Assembly: GCA_030248225.1 (NCBI GenBank)
Contig: JASANE010029210.1
Location: forward strand, 1-64,000
Direction of reading: 5' to 3'
Length of the DNA: 64,000 nt
From: Trileptium ribeirensis
Lineage: Eukaryota; Nematoda; Enoplea; Enoplida; Thoracostomopsidae
In this document: positions 32,315 to 43,310 of the stretch, piece by piece
Position numbering within the stretch: the first letter of the stretch is position 1
Layout: each line of letters starts with the position of its first letter
Notes under the pieces: model-generated
The model's database searches: none
Told to the model about the DNA's origin: nothing
What the model saw: only the letters and a program-made list of their open reading frames with translations
Made by a program: the position numbers and the translations under genes

Positions 32315-32720
32315 TGTGCCCAACTAAACTTAATGTGACCCAGCTAAACATCCTATCTTGTAATATTACAAAAAATGAGTTACCGAACAGTTTCTAACAA
32401 TAAATTTGTTCGCATTCAAAATACTGTAGGATTTCGCTTAGAAAACGTTCGTTCACGAGCAATAATTGATGCGCAATAGGACTGTATCATACATAACATC
32501 ACAGTTACCTTAAATTTGTTCGAGAACAGAGATGAATACTAATTTAAAGCTATTCAATGTTACTCCATCTACTACAGCCATGACCTAAAATCTCAAAATC
32601 TAGCCTAGCCATGATTAGCATCTAATTTTATGTTTGTTCCGTGACAATCGGTGTGGAATCCACGTCAAATTTTGCAAAATAACATGGTTGGTGGGGCCAT
32701 TTTAAGTTTAGTCGCGCATT
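32315..32720. mobile_element. 406-bp copy of the 40-bp-TIR, TTCGCGAACA family
   Basis: The left end (tgtgcccaactaaacttaat then gtgaccc) and right end (ggggccattttaagtttagt then cgcgca) are inverted repeats of the family type. Inner motifs include ttgttcgagaacag and cgttcacgagc. Confidence 0.7.
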
Positions 32721-33299
32721 GAGCAATTTTGAATAACGATATATCCGTGTTTGTAAATTTTACTGGTAACTAGTTCCTTTTATGTATAAATGATAGGTCA
32801 AGGTAAAGCGAACCGTTCTGCAGTTGTTTGTTTTCACTAACAAAAACCTCAAACTGTGGGTCGCGTATGTGGGACTACTTCACTGTTCGAATACTTTTAA
32901 ACTCTATGCTCTAAGTTGCTACGTGAAGAGATTAATATATTTATTATTGATTGGAGTATTTTCAAGAAAGTTTGGCGTAAATATAAACGGTATCTTTCCT
33001 GTTGCATGAACTTGTGCATTATTGACTTGGACCAATAAACTAACTTCTGTTGCTATGGGGAAACATATTTATATCCGACATAGATTTAATAATAGTCATT
33101 TCCGTTTTTCGACAGTCAATATGTGTATACACACCTTTTATGTAAATAAAATTTCAACTCCTTTTGTATAAACATCTTTAGCTATATTGTACCAATCTTC
33201 TATCTTCTTAGCACCAGCTATCATATTTTTTCCTGTTCGAAATAAAGATTTTGGGCAGCCGTTATACGTGAAGTTAAGATACGGGAAAAGTTGATTAAA
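32721..33299. other. No identifiable gene
   Basis: AT-rich intergenic sequence. The short + frame at about 32,824-33,009 has no motif. Confidence 0.4.
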
Positions 33300-33304
33300 A
33301 GAGA

Positions 33305-33418
33305 AAAATTATTACTATTATTATTATATTATTATTATTATTAATTATAATTAATTATTGTAATAATAATATAATAATTATTAATATTTAATAATTAATA
33401 TAATTAATAATATTTTAA
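33305..33418. repeat. TTA/TAA microsatellite able to form a hairpin
   Basis: (TTA)n/(ATT)n runs on the left and (TAA)n/(AAT)n runs on the right make this about 110-bp AT-only tract self-complementary. Confidence 0.85.
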
Positions 33419-34838
33419 GTATCCTCTCAACTCTGACTCCAGCCTCTTCCAACCGCTCCATTCAAGTAAAGCAGAGAAATTGATAGATCTATTAAGGCCA
33501 AAACATTAGACTTCCACCTTTCTTGAGACGTAGAGTTGCTGCTCAGAAACAATGCGGGTTATCTATGACTCTGTCCGGGAGATTTGCTATTGCTGTAAGA
33601 TTTATTAGAAAGCTAATCGATGTTTTTGCTACTATGTTCACAACTTTGAAATTCATCATTTTGGTCATTGATTGTAGATACAATTCATCGACGTGATTTA
33701 GGTTTCCCTTTTTAACAATATTTAGTTTCAATTCTGTTTCCATTAATTTGTTATGGGTATATCTATCTCCGGTGTTTTTAAAGTAATACATGGTTTTTCT
33801 AAGGCCGTTAAATTGTACCGTTAAATGTGCAAACAAAAATAAGACGGATTTCGTTGTTTAAAGTATTATTCACTGTATGTAACGTTTTCCACTGCAATAT
33901 TTTTTCCCGTGATTACCTTTACCAAATAGACCTGCTGCCATGGCAGAAAGTTGCTAATATCGAAATTTATCTTCATCTATAGGCTTTGGAGCGGAGAAGT
34001 GTCCGAAATCAGAGATGAAGTATCTCACGAGATCGCATAACGCAAACCAACAGCGCCATGGTTGTATATTACCCTGTTATTTGAATCTATATTAATATAT
34101 TATATATAATTTATCAATACTTTAGCTTTAGTTTGTTTACCCTTAGGAAATAATGATACCGTGTCATCCCGTTTATTATTTTCTACAGTTTCAACTGTTA
34201 TAGGATCATTTGTGGTTTAGCATGTTTCTTTGTATTTCATCTAACTAGGTGTTACTAATAAATATTGTTTTGCCATATTAATGAAAATAGGTTTAGTAGC
34301 TCCACATTCTTCAAACTGTTTACCGTTTTAACTTTTTGTAGCTTTGTTAGTCCTTGCTTGTATTTCTTCAGGTCTCGTATTTATACCTTAACGGAAAAGT
34401 ATAGTAAAGAATATTGTAACAATTTTACTAATGGATTTCAGAAGTGAATCTGGAACCACTTTAATGCATAAACGCCTTTGCTGTTTTAGTGTCTAATTTC
34501 ACCAATACATGGAAAGTTTCAATTGTATATTGATGTTTATCCATGATATTTTGAGACATTCAAGATAACACATCATGGCCCCACAGTCAGCCGCAACTAT
34601 AGCCAATAGTTCGCTAGCGTCACAGTTCACACTCATTATACAATGACAGAGTATCACAGCTGACAATTTAATGTATCCTATGTAGCCGAGAGTGGCTACA
34701 CAAAAATTGTCTAAGAGTATCACGCGGGACTCCGTTTTGCTAAAACTCAGTATTAAAGGGATCTTAAGATTGATACTCTCCACTACAGGGGATATATTAA
34801 ATTGACCGCTGTGACACTCTGCTATTGTCCATTGAGTG
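33419..34838. other. Unassigned sequence beside the polymerase relic
   Basis: Minus-strand frames at 33,543-33,836 (97 codons) and 34,499-34,783 (94 codons) have no motif I recognise. They lie downstream, in the polymerase direction, of the DNA polymerase relic and could be eroded parts of the same element. No YxDTDS-type motif was found. Confidence 0.35.
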
Positions 34839-36040
34839 TCAACTTACATAATTATATTGGTTTGTATGGACATACACTGAGTTTCGGCATATTAACAGCG
34901 AGTAAATTCTGACTATTGTCTTACTGTGAAATATGGTGTTTGCCACTAGTTTTTCGGCGCGTTCAGGGTCAGTAACAAGCTCAATGTTTTTGTGAGCACG
35001 CACGTCTTCCATATTTGCCAAATACAGCGTTATCAAGTAGCTTGAAAAATTGTTCTCGAAATCACTCGTAGCTTTGTTTGGCATATCTGTATTAAACATG
35101 ATGTAAGGTGTTATCCTGTCGCTCTGTTGGAACTCTACTGCTCTATGTATCCTAGAAACTCGATGCCTGAAACTAATATAAAAAGCTAATACTCGACCGT
35201 GTACTATATACTTGTGTTTGTTAGTAAGCACTGGTACTAGTTTCTTAACCATTCCATTGGAAATATTGAACGTTTCTTTTATCTTGATACAATAAGGGGA
35301 TATAAGTGAATCGATAATAAACATGTCTCTGGAGCCACCGCACCGTCATTAAGTAGGTCATGTAACTGCTCCTGGATGTCCAGGTCTACTTCCAACAGAA
35401 ACTATATCGGCCTGACTACCGTAGTCAATATTTGCAAGTTCCTGCTTCTTAACACACCGAAAACTTTGCAACAGCTAGTTATTGTACCATCGTCCAGCCA
35501 TATCGATTGTTCTCATCGAGATACATTATGTAAGTAGACTCTTGTACCATGATATAGTAGATAAGGTATTTGAATTTGCCTTTGAGTACCGGTGAGATAT
35601 CATAGAGAAACCGCCTCTAATACCTTACTCGCAAAACATGTACATATCTGAGTCACTAGTTCGACTGTACAACTGTGGTTAGACCCGGATTTTCTTTAAA
35701 CATGCGTCCCATGCGAAATTAGGTAATGTAATTTTTTGTACTGGGTCAAGTTTATAGTGAGTAAAAGCAAATTGCCCAAAAATTTCAAATATATCGTATA
35801 AAAGGAGAACATCTTGTCATAAAATAAAGATCATGGTCATTGTATTTCGATATATTTTTAATACCCATTTGTTCCCAAACTCTTCCTGCGTAGTTGTAAT
35901 CGTTTAGTAATATCCTGAACACATGGCTTATTGTGAAAACAATCCCGTGGTGGAAGTTGGGTTTGTTCTTCTTGGTGTTGATATTTAAGCTTAATTGCAA
36001 ACGGTAAATAGTCCTTTGACTCGTTTAGTACACATTTCAA
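34839..36040 (-). pseudogene. Relic of a protein-primed family-B DNA polymerase (Polinton/Maverick- or adintovirus-like)
   Basis: On the minus strand, in family order: at about 35,870-35,820 a short phrase NISKYNDHDLYF, like the segment before 'TDVLLL' in these polymerases; at 35,538-35,494 TYIMYLDENNRYGW, the family-B region II motif in its protein-primed form; at 35,324-34,839 a 161-codon frame with HKYIVHGRVL, a RIHRAVEFQQ-like phrase, FNTDMPNKATSDFEN and NIELVTDPERAEKLV. These are the segments that follow the region II motif in this family. Several stops and frameshifts separate the pieces, so it is inactive. Capsid, integrase and protease genes of such elements were not found nearby. Confidence 0.82.
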
Positions 36041-36139
36041 GTTTGCCCCTAGTCGGTTACAAACACTGCCAATCTCTTACATGAGGAGGTGCCGTCGTAG
36101 TTTCGAACATTGCGGAAAAATACATTGACGTTCCTGTTG

Positions 36140-36264
36140 AGCCGATAGCTAATGTTCGGTTAGCTAAACCCAAATGAAATTCATGTAAGAAGGGTTTCCA
36201 ATTCGATATCGTTAATTACAAAATAGGATAGTTGGTGCGGTCACCTTTAAGTTTACTCACGCAT
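36140..36264 (-). mobile_element. Truncated, inverted copy of the 40-bp-TIR family
   Basis: Only one end is left. Its right border (aggatagttggtgcggtcac then ctttaagtttac) is the family TIR, followed inward, read on the minus strand, by ttaacgatatcgaattggaaaccc and cgggttt-like text also seen at 27,580-27,660. It lies just beyond the polymerase relic. Confidence 0.65.
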
Positions 36265-36717
36265 AGTGTACTGTCATGCATATACATACACATACTGTCC
36301 TTATTTAAGTGAAATATTGTGTCAAAATTAAAATCCCTAGTGTTCAAATTTTAAACTAGGACTTAATTTGGATCATGTATGTTAAAAATAAACGATCATA
36401 CGCTGCCTACTTCTACTTCATTTGCCTTGCTTTTGGATTAGTTATATTTCATATGTTAAGGACACACTGAATTTCCAGGTAATATGTACTGTGGAAAATA
36501 TATTCTAGGTAACATTCAAAATACCTAATATCCGGGGACACCATGCACTACCCGGGTACCCAAAATATCGGGTACCTGACATCGGGTACACGGGTACCTG
36601 GGTAGTAGTGCCCATGCTTATTACAGAGGTTTTAGTAAGAAAATAACAACTTGTAACTGAAACCACACTCTTGTTCCGTTTCATCGTCGCTGGCGAGATA
36701 CTAATTGATTGCTTTCT
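36265..36717. other. No gene; short palindromic GGGTACC repeats near 36,555-36,605
   Basis: acccgggtacccaaaatatc, then gggtacctgacatcgggtac and acgggtacctgggtag, form a cluster of gggtacc/cccggg words of unknown meaning. The rest is AT-rich. Confidence 0.4.
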
Positions 36718-37484
36718 ATTATCCCCAGCCTGAATTTGGTCAAACTTGAAGATACAAAGCTCATTTTGATACCAATTGATTCAGCTCGATGAGGCGGTTC
36801 AGAAAATACTCATTATACTTACATCCCTGAACATTTTTTCTGATTTTTTTTGCTTAAGGTTCCAATTTTCCCTCCTCGGGAACCCAAAATTTTTTTCGGA
36901 ATATGGTCTTCTTTGACACCATTCGACCCAGCTTAATGAGAGAAATCTACCGGTGCATAGTATATTGAAATCTATGCCACCATTGCAAAGTTATGACGGC
37001 ACAAGTTATGGGGCGAAAATAAAATGCAGGCCATGCCGTTCTCAATATACTAAGCCTAAGCCTTAGCCTAATCTAAGGTCCTTATATGATACATACACTA
37101 AGCCTAAGCATAAGTCGGTGGGCTGCCGCGCCCCAAACCCTCCACTCTAAGTTGTTCCTTTTTTAACGTTATAAACATACCGCCCTCAGGGTTATTTGGG
37201 CCCTCATAACTTACTAACGGTGGTGTAGATTTCAATATACTACCCACCAATAGATTTCTCTCATACGCCGAGTCAAATGGAACCAAACATGATTGTATTC
37301 CGAAGAAAAAATTTTGGGTTCCCAAGGGAGACCTTTGATTGCTTACCATTGAGACTTCAAAAAAGAGAAAAAGGGATATGGGTAAAATGAGTATTTTCTG
37401 AAACGCGTCATCGAGCTAAATACAACATTACCAAAATCAGCTCTGTATCTTCAAAATTGACCAAATTCGGACAGGGGGATAATG
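36718..37484. mobile_element. 767-bp hairpin element with about 280-bp inverted arms and a CTTAGG-rich centre
   Basis: The left arm (attatccccagcctgaattt then ggtcaaacttgaagatac) is matched, in reverse complement, by the right arm ending gaccaaattcggacaggggg then ataat. Matching blocks recur along both arms: agctcgatga, cagaaaatactcat, gggaacccaaaattttt, gagagaaatcta and gtatattgaaatcta. The centre (about 37,000-37,200) is a reverse-oriented copy of the 217-bp MITE family. It has a foldback/long-TIR structure with no protein. Confidence 0.8.
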
Positions 37485-37559
37485 GACAGGAACACCAGTT
37501 GTACCCTGTAACAGAAATCAAAAAAGCGGTATTGCTGCAGCAACATCTACAGGAATAAT

Positions 37560-37865
37560 TTATCGCAGTAGCCTCGTACCGCCCCTCCGCGGGGTCCCTT
37601 AGCCCTCCCACCTTCGCGAGGCGTAACCACCCCTCTCACCGAGGCCTCGTACGCATCCCCAGGCCTCGTTCCCCTTCCAGCCCTCTTGCTACCTACTGAA
37701 GTCATTACCCCCCTCCCCGAGGATCCATACCCTCCTCTACCAAGACCCCGTATGCCTTTGAAGCCCTGTAACTCCTTCTTGATACCCGTACCCGCTTCTC
37801 ATATTCCCGTACGCCCTTTCCTCCAATTTCCTGTACCCCTACCCCCCGTACCCACCCGGCGTACT
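37560..37865. repeat. C-rich tract of degenerate short repeats
   Basis: About 300 bp of pyrimidine-rich sequence repeats words like cctcgta(c)c, ccccgta and cccttcc on the plus strand. It ends abruptly at the 31-bp array. It has a 62-codon proline-rich open frame that looks fortuitous. Confidence 0.6.
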
Positions 37866-37867
37866 AA

Positions 37868-38030
37868 GTTTTAGATGGTGGATTACCAGTTGCACTAATT
37901 TCTAGATGGTGGCGTGCCGATTGCACTAATTTGTAGATGGTGGCAAGCCAGTTGCACTAATTTTAGATGCTGCCATGCCAGTTGCATTGATTGGTAGATG
38001 GTTGCATGGGAGTTACACCAATTTTAAGAA
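37868..38030 (+). repeat. Tandem array of five 31-bp units
   Basis: tagatgg(t/c)gg...ccagttgcactaattt recurs at 37,872, 37,903, 37,934, 37,964 and 37,995. The units drift at single positions. Confidence 0.85.
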
Positions 38031-40450
38031 GCAGCGAGTAACTGGTGCACCAGCATCTACCATTTTCGGCGTGTAAGCTTCCAAAGAATGTGTAGTTGAT
38101 GCACGTAAGTTATTGTGAATGATGCAAGTGTACTGTATGTATGTCTGATATATTATTAACATTAGATGCTGCGCTGAGGCTGTTAGGTTTAATGTCATTT
38201 CTTTTAATTATAGGGCTAGCCTATTGAAAGTTCTATCTGCGAAGTGGATAACTAATGAATGCGACTAATGGCTATAGGTCTTATATAGTGGCGCATTAGG
38301 GAAAATTACAGATACAAAATATAACAGCACCATTCAGTCTATCCTGGCCAATAATTTGCTAAAAATTGCTATACTTTGCGTTGTAATTTTCAAATTTTCA
38401 GCGTGCCTTACGCACACAGGGCAAGGAGGTTGTGTGCGACCCTGCTGTTGAGTAAGTAAGATTTAAGCTGATCCGAAACTTAAGACGGTGACCTTTTACT
38501 CCCTGTTGAAAACATTGCTTTGAATTTTCAGCAACGTCGACGATATTGGGGAAATATCGATAACATAGAACGCAGGTTATGGGGCTAATTATGGAATTTT
38601 GTCGTATATTTACGAAAATATTCAGTCCGATAAGTGGAACCAGCTTATATATAATGCAATGTGTACAACCTAATCTCAACAACGAAACCCCAAATTATCC
38701 CAACTACATAATTTGTTAAAATTTAGGGGCTCATTTTTCAAAAATATTCCAAAAAATTTCGTGGTTACAATTAACTTTTGGCAGATAAAACCCATCGGTG
38801 ATCATATCATTATGTCAGGCGCAATCAAGAAGTTTGCCATGTATTTCATTATAATAAAAATCGCAATTAAAAAACTCAGAAAGCAAATTAGGCATACTTT
38901 GACTAATACATATTTTTACAAAAAAGTAAGCCTAAAGATATGTGTCTTGTAGCTCGACGGGCCATAATGTCTACGCGCACAGCCGTTCTTTCGACTTATT
39001 TTAAGAGGGACATATCCTCTTTATCCTCCTGGAATCTAGGTGTCTACTCATGAAATATCATTAAATCGTCAGCCGCATATAAAGCCTATTATTCGTTTTA
39101 TTGTGTGTTGTTCGGGTGTTCGTAATATACATTCAATCAATATTATATATATATATAGTTTATTTCGCATTTGTTATACAATGATATTTTGTTTCAGTAA
39201 TCAATGCACCATTCATCCATATCCGAAACACGCTGGGTAGACTTGAAAACTGGCATTACAGTCATACATGATCATAGAGGGTAGGCAAGGTCACTCCTTC
39301 TGGCTTGGAGCCCCTGAGAGGTTGTCAAACCCACTATCAAGACGTCGCATTCCCCCAGCCACACCGCCGACCTCGGAAGGAATCGGTTACTTTCCACGTG
39401 GACGTCGAAGCTCGAACATGCATGATTAATGTTTATAAGGTACGCAGAAAAAGTTTACCTAATCTAAGTGTAAACGATCAGAGCCAGCAGCAGTTTCGCT
39501 ATGGCTTAAAACATTTCACTTGCATATACTTGCGATTTGGATAAAATCTCAAATGCCGTTGCAAAGTCAGTATTCATGCACATAGCTGATCGGAAAAAAT
39601 AGGTCATGCAGAATAACATTCACATTAGTGCAGAGAAGAGTAAGATCGTGCTCACATTGTGTCCGATCCAATCCGATTTATGTTCACATAGAATCCGACC
39701 CGGTATGATATTATGCGACTAAGCGCTATACCTACGCTTTGCGTGGTGTATGAATATGCATTTTTTTACACTGCATTATCACATTCGGAACTAATAGTGT
39801 TGCATATACTGTATAGGATTAGATCGAATCGAATGCTGTGTGAACATTTTTGCATACAACAGACGTGATAATCTGTTTGGATTCGATTGGACGCAATATG
39901 GACACGCTTTCAACCATTTAACTAGAACCATTTCCAAAATAGAAAACAATTATTCGTAAAATTTAAACTATTCGAGTGTAACCGCCAGTGACATTCCAGC
40001 GATGTTACAATGAGTTGTGTATAGTTTTGAGTCAGTGAAATTTACAGAAATGTCTAAAAAGAATAGATAACTCTAAAATTATAAATATCCGTAGCTGTAC
40101 TGTGAAAATTCAGTTTTTCTACTGTCAGTATAATATGATGTTTGATATATATGGTATTTCAATAATATCTAGCCTGTAACTTCTTAGTATCGGATTATCC
40201 TTATTTTAGTTATTACTTACGTGCCATTTTTATTTTATATTGCTTATAGCGGCGTTTCTCCCGTAATTATGGTGAAGTAGAATAAAAGAATTTAATCAGA
40301 TCCTAAATCAGACATGAATAGATTTTCGTGAATACATAAATACTGGGATGTTAGGTAATATCTAAATTTTTTTTGAATATATCTATTCTCTGTAGAAGTT
40401 AACAAATACCGAAATTTAGCAAACTCCTTCTAATTCATGGCACTTCTACT
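38031..40450. other. No identifiable gene
   Basis: AT-rich sequence. A GC-richer 39,290-39,430 block has an open + frame (39,305-39,544) without recognisable motif. The tract of alternating AT at about 39,141-39,160 is a short microsatellite. Confidence 0.4.
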
Positions 40451-41830
40451 CGGGTTTGAATTTGAATTAAATTTGTTTCCTCTGGTTTTATCAGTTGTTT
40501 CAATTCATATATTTTTTCTAATTTTTTTAGGTCGAATTTGAATTAAATTTGTTTCCTCTGGTTTTATCAGTTGCTTTAATTCATATATTTTTTCTAATTT
40601 TTTTAGGTCGAATTTGAATTAAATTTGTTTCCTCTGGTTTTATCAGTTGCTTTAATTCATATATTTTTTTCTAATTTTTTTAGGTCGAATTTGAATTAAA
40701 TTTGCTTCCTCTGGTTTTATCAGTTGTTTTAATTCATATATTTTTTCTAATTTTTTTAGGTCGAATTTGAATTAAATTTGTTTCCTCTGGTTTTATCAGT
40801 TGTTTTAATTCATATATTTTTTTCTAATTTTTTAGGTCGAATTTGAATTAAATTTGTTTCCTCTGGTTTTATCAGTTGTTTTAATTCATAAATTTTTTTC
40901 TAATTTTTTTAGGTCGAATTTGAATTAAATTTGTTTCCTCTGGTTTTATCAGTTGTTTTAATTCATATATTTTTTTCTAATTTTTTTAGGTCGAATTTGA
41001 ATTACATTTGTTTCCTCTGGTTTTATCAGTTGTTTTAATTCATATATTTTTTTCTAATTTTTTTTAGGTCGAATTTGAATTAAATTTGTTTCCTCTGGTT
41101 TTATCAGTTGTTTTAATTCATATATTTTTTTCTAATTTTTTAGGTCGAATTTGAATTAAATTTGTTTCCTCTGGTTTTATCAGTTGCTTTAATTCATATA
41201 TTTTTTTCTAATTGTTTTAGGTCGAATTTGAATTAAATTTGTTTCCTCTGGTTTTATCAGTTGTTTTAATTCATATATTTTTTTCTAATTTTTTAGGTCG
41301 AATTTGAATTAAATTTGTTTCCTCTGGTTTTATCAGTTGTTTTAATTCATATATTTTTTTCTAATTTTTTAGGTCGAATTTGAATTAAATTTGTTTCCTC
41401 TGGTTTTATCAGTTGTTTTAATTCATATATTTTTTTCTAATTTTTTTAGGTCGAATTTGAATTAAATTTGTTTCCTCTGGTTTTATCAGTTGTTTTAATT
41501 CATATATTTTTTTCTAATTTTTTTAGGTCGAATTTGAATTAAATTTGTTTCCTCTGGTTTTATCAGTTGTTTTAATTCATATATTTTTTTCTAATTTTTT
41601 TAGGTCGAATTTGAATTAAATTTGTTTCCTCTGGTTTTATCAGTTGTTTTAATTCATATATTTTTTTCTAATTTTTTTAGGTCGAATTTGAATTAAATTT
41701 GTTTCCTCTGGTTTTATCAGTTGTTTTAATTCATATAGTTTTTTCTAATTTTTTTAGGTTGAATTTGAATTAAATTTGTTTCCTCTGGTTTTATCAGTTG
41801 TTTTAATTCATATATTTTTTCTATTTTTTT
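40451..41830 (+). repeat. Satellite array, 18 units of about 77 bp
   Basis: Every unit contains gaatttgaattaaatttgtt, then tcctctggttttatcagttg and a T-rich tail ending in aggtc. Eighteen occurrences of cctctggttttatc were counted. Variation is almost only T-run length plus a few substitutions (gtt/gct, gc/gt, aaat/acat). Homogeneity indicates recent expansion. Confidence 0.95.
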
Positions 41831-41981
41831 TTACTTTTGCAAAGGCACTGTAAATTTGACGTAATGGAACGCTTTATATATGAAAAATATTTTGTTCCCT
41901 TCAAATATTCTTGCTCCATCTCCCGTCAAGCTAGATTGCTCCCACTAAAATATAAATCTGGCTACAAGCCTTGTCGACTCC

Positions 41982-42199
41982 GGCCCATGTCACCTTTAGG
42001 AGCAGGACGTTATAACGTTAGAAAAAAGAACAACTGAGAGCGCGGGTGAGGGGGGGGGTATGGGGCGGCAGCCCCGACTTAGGCTTAGTACATGGCTCAT
42101 AGAAAAACCTTAGCTTAAGCTAATACTAAGTCTTAGGCTTAGTATATCGAGAACTGCATAGCATGAATTTTATTTCCGCCCCTAAAGGTTACATTGGCC
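41982..42199. mobile_element. MITE, 218 bp, CTTAGG family
   Basis: The left end ggcccatgtcacctttagg and right end cctaaaggttacattggcc are inverted repeats. The flanks tcgactcc and tcgacgac agree at six of eight positions, as an aged 8-bp target duplication would. The core is colinear with 7,296-7,512: acgttataacgttag, the G-run, cggcagcc, the cttagg words and tagtatatcgagaactgcat. Confidence 0.8.
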
Positions 42200-43050
42200 T
42201 CGACGACTATAGCGTCGTTTGCACTCAATGACATTTTGTGCTTTTAAAAATTACTGACGCTGTATCTAGGCTACGCTATATAATTATTGTATCAAAAATC
42301 AATTTCAACAGCCGATCCTACCTTTGTCAAGTGATATATACCAAAGTCGGCTCGGCTTAACTTTATTAAGCGATCGATATTTCCTTAATTTGCTTTATGT
42401 ATTTAGCACGTTTAAACACTTGAATCCCAGCCATTTCTACATTATTCAATACATCGCTACATTATATACTTATTGTAGTGATCAAACGATTCCAGCAAAG
42501 CATATTAGTAGATAACACTGATTTATGCTACGGACCGTCTTTCCGACAACCAGCATTCCGGCGTTTTTTCAAACTTTTCATTAAACGCCACAGAAATTAT
42601 TAAAAAACTATTATCAGCTGAAAAAATCATTAATTCACTGATGATATATATTTTGCTCCTTTATCTAACACCCTTTGGTTCGACAATGATTCAGTCAGAT
42701 CAGTTAGTTGTTCGAATACGATTACTGCAATTCTTGCAATCGACAGGGCACTACTGTATCCGTACCCTAATACCGGTTGACCATGATCAAATATGATCAT
42801 ATAGATATAAATTTCGGCGTATTGATAGAATCAATCAAGTAAAACAGTGTTGTTGTCAAATGTGGCAATTGGTTAGCACCGTATCGTAAAAATCAAATGT
42901 ACTGTTATACTGTTACGAATTGCATCCATTACGGATGTAGATCCATCGTTATATAAATGTGATAAGATCTGAGACCTTTTCAGTCGGTACGCGAAGTACA
43001 GTGGTTGCTTTCAAAAGTATCCCGATCTTTCCACTATCGGGCAGTGTAAC
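42200..43050. other. No identifiable gene
   Basis: AT-rich sequence, no frame of interest on either strand. Confidence 0.4.
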
Positions 43051-43084
43051 ACTTATTACTGCTTAATACATATTTGTGCACGTA

Positions 43085-43310
43085 TAGAACTAAAAAAAAG
43101 GCGGCGATTGGGGCCGAAAGCGGACACCCGAGTGCCGGCTTTTCTTGCCGGTGCCCAACACTGGTGATGTCCTGTTCGCGCTTGGTACGCCGGTTTACCA
43201 GCGGCCTACGAGGCCGAAAGTGGGCAACCGCGGCTAAGCTAGGCAGGCCGGCCATCGTTCAGCCGGCCGCCGGATTTTCCCGCCGTGATCAAACACTCCG
43301 TCTGAACCGC
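43085..43310. repeat. GC-rich island with cggc/gccg repeats, unknown origin
   Basis: About 225 bp of sharply higher GC contains repeated gccgaaag(c/t)gg, gccggc and ccggccg words. Overlapping frames are open on both strands (79 and 73 codons), as is usual in GC-rich sequence. It may be the core of an unclassified transposon. Confidence 0.4.

Noticed and set aside
37686..37874. Proline-rich 62-codon frame
   Set aside because: It results from the C-rich tract and has no other support.
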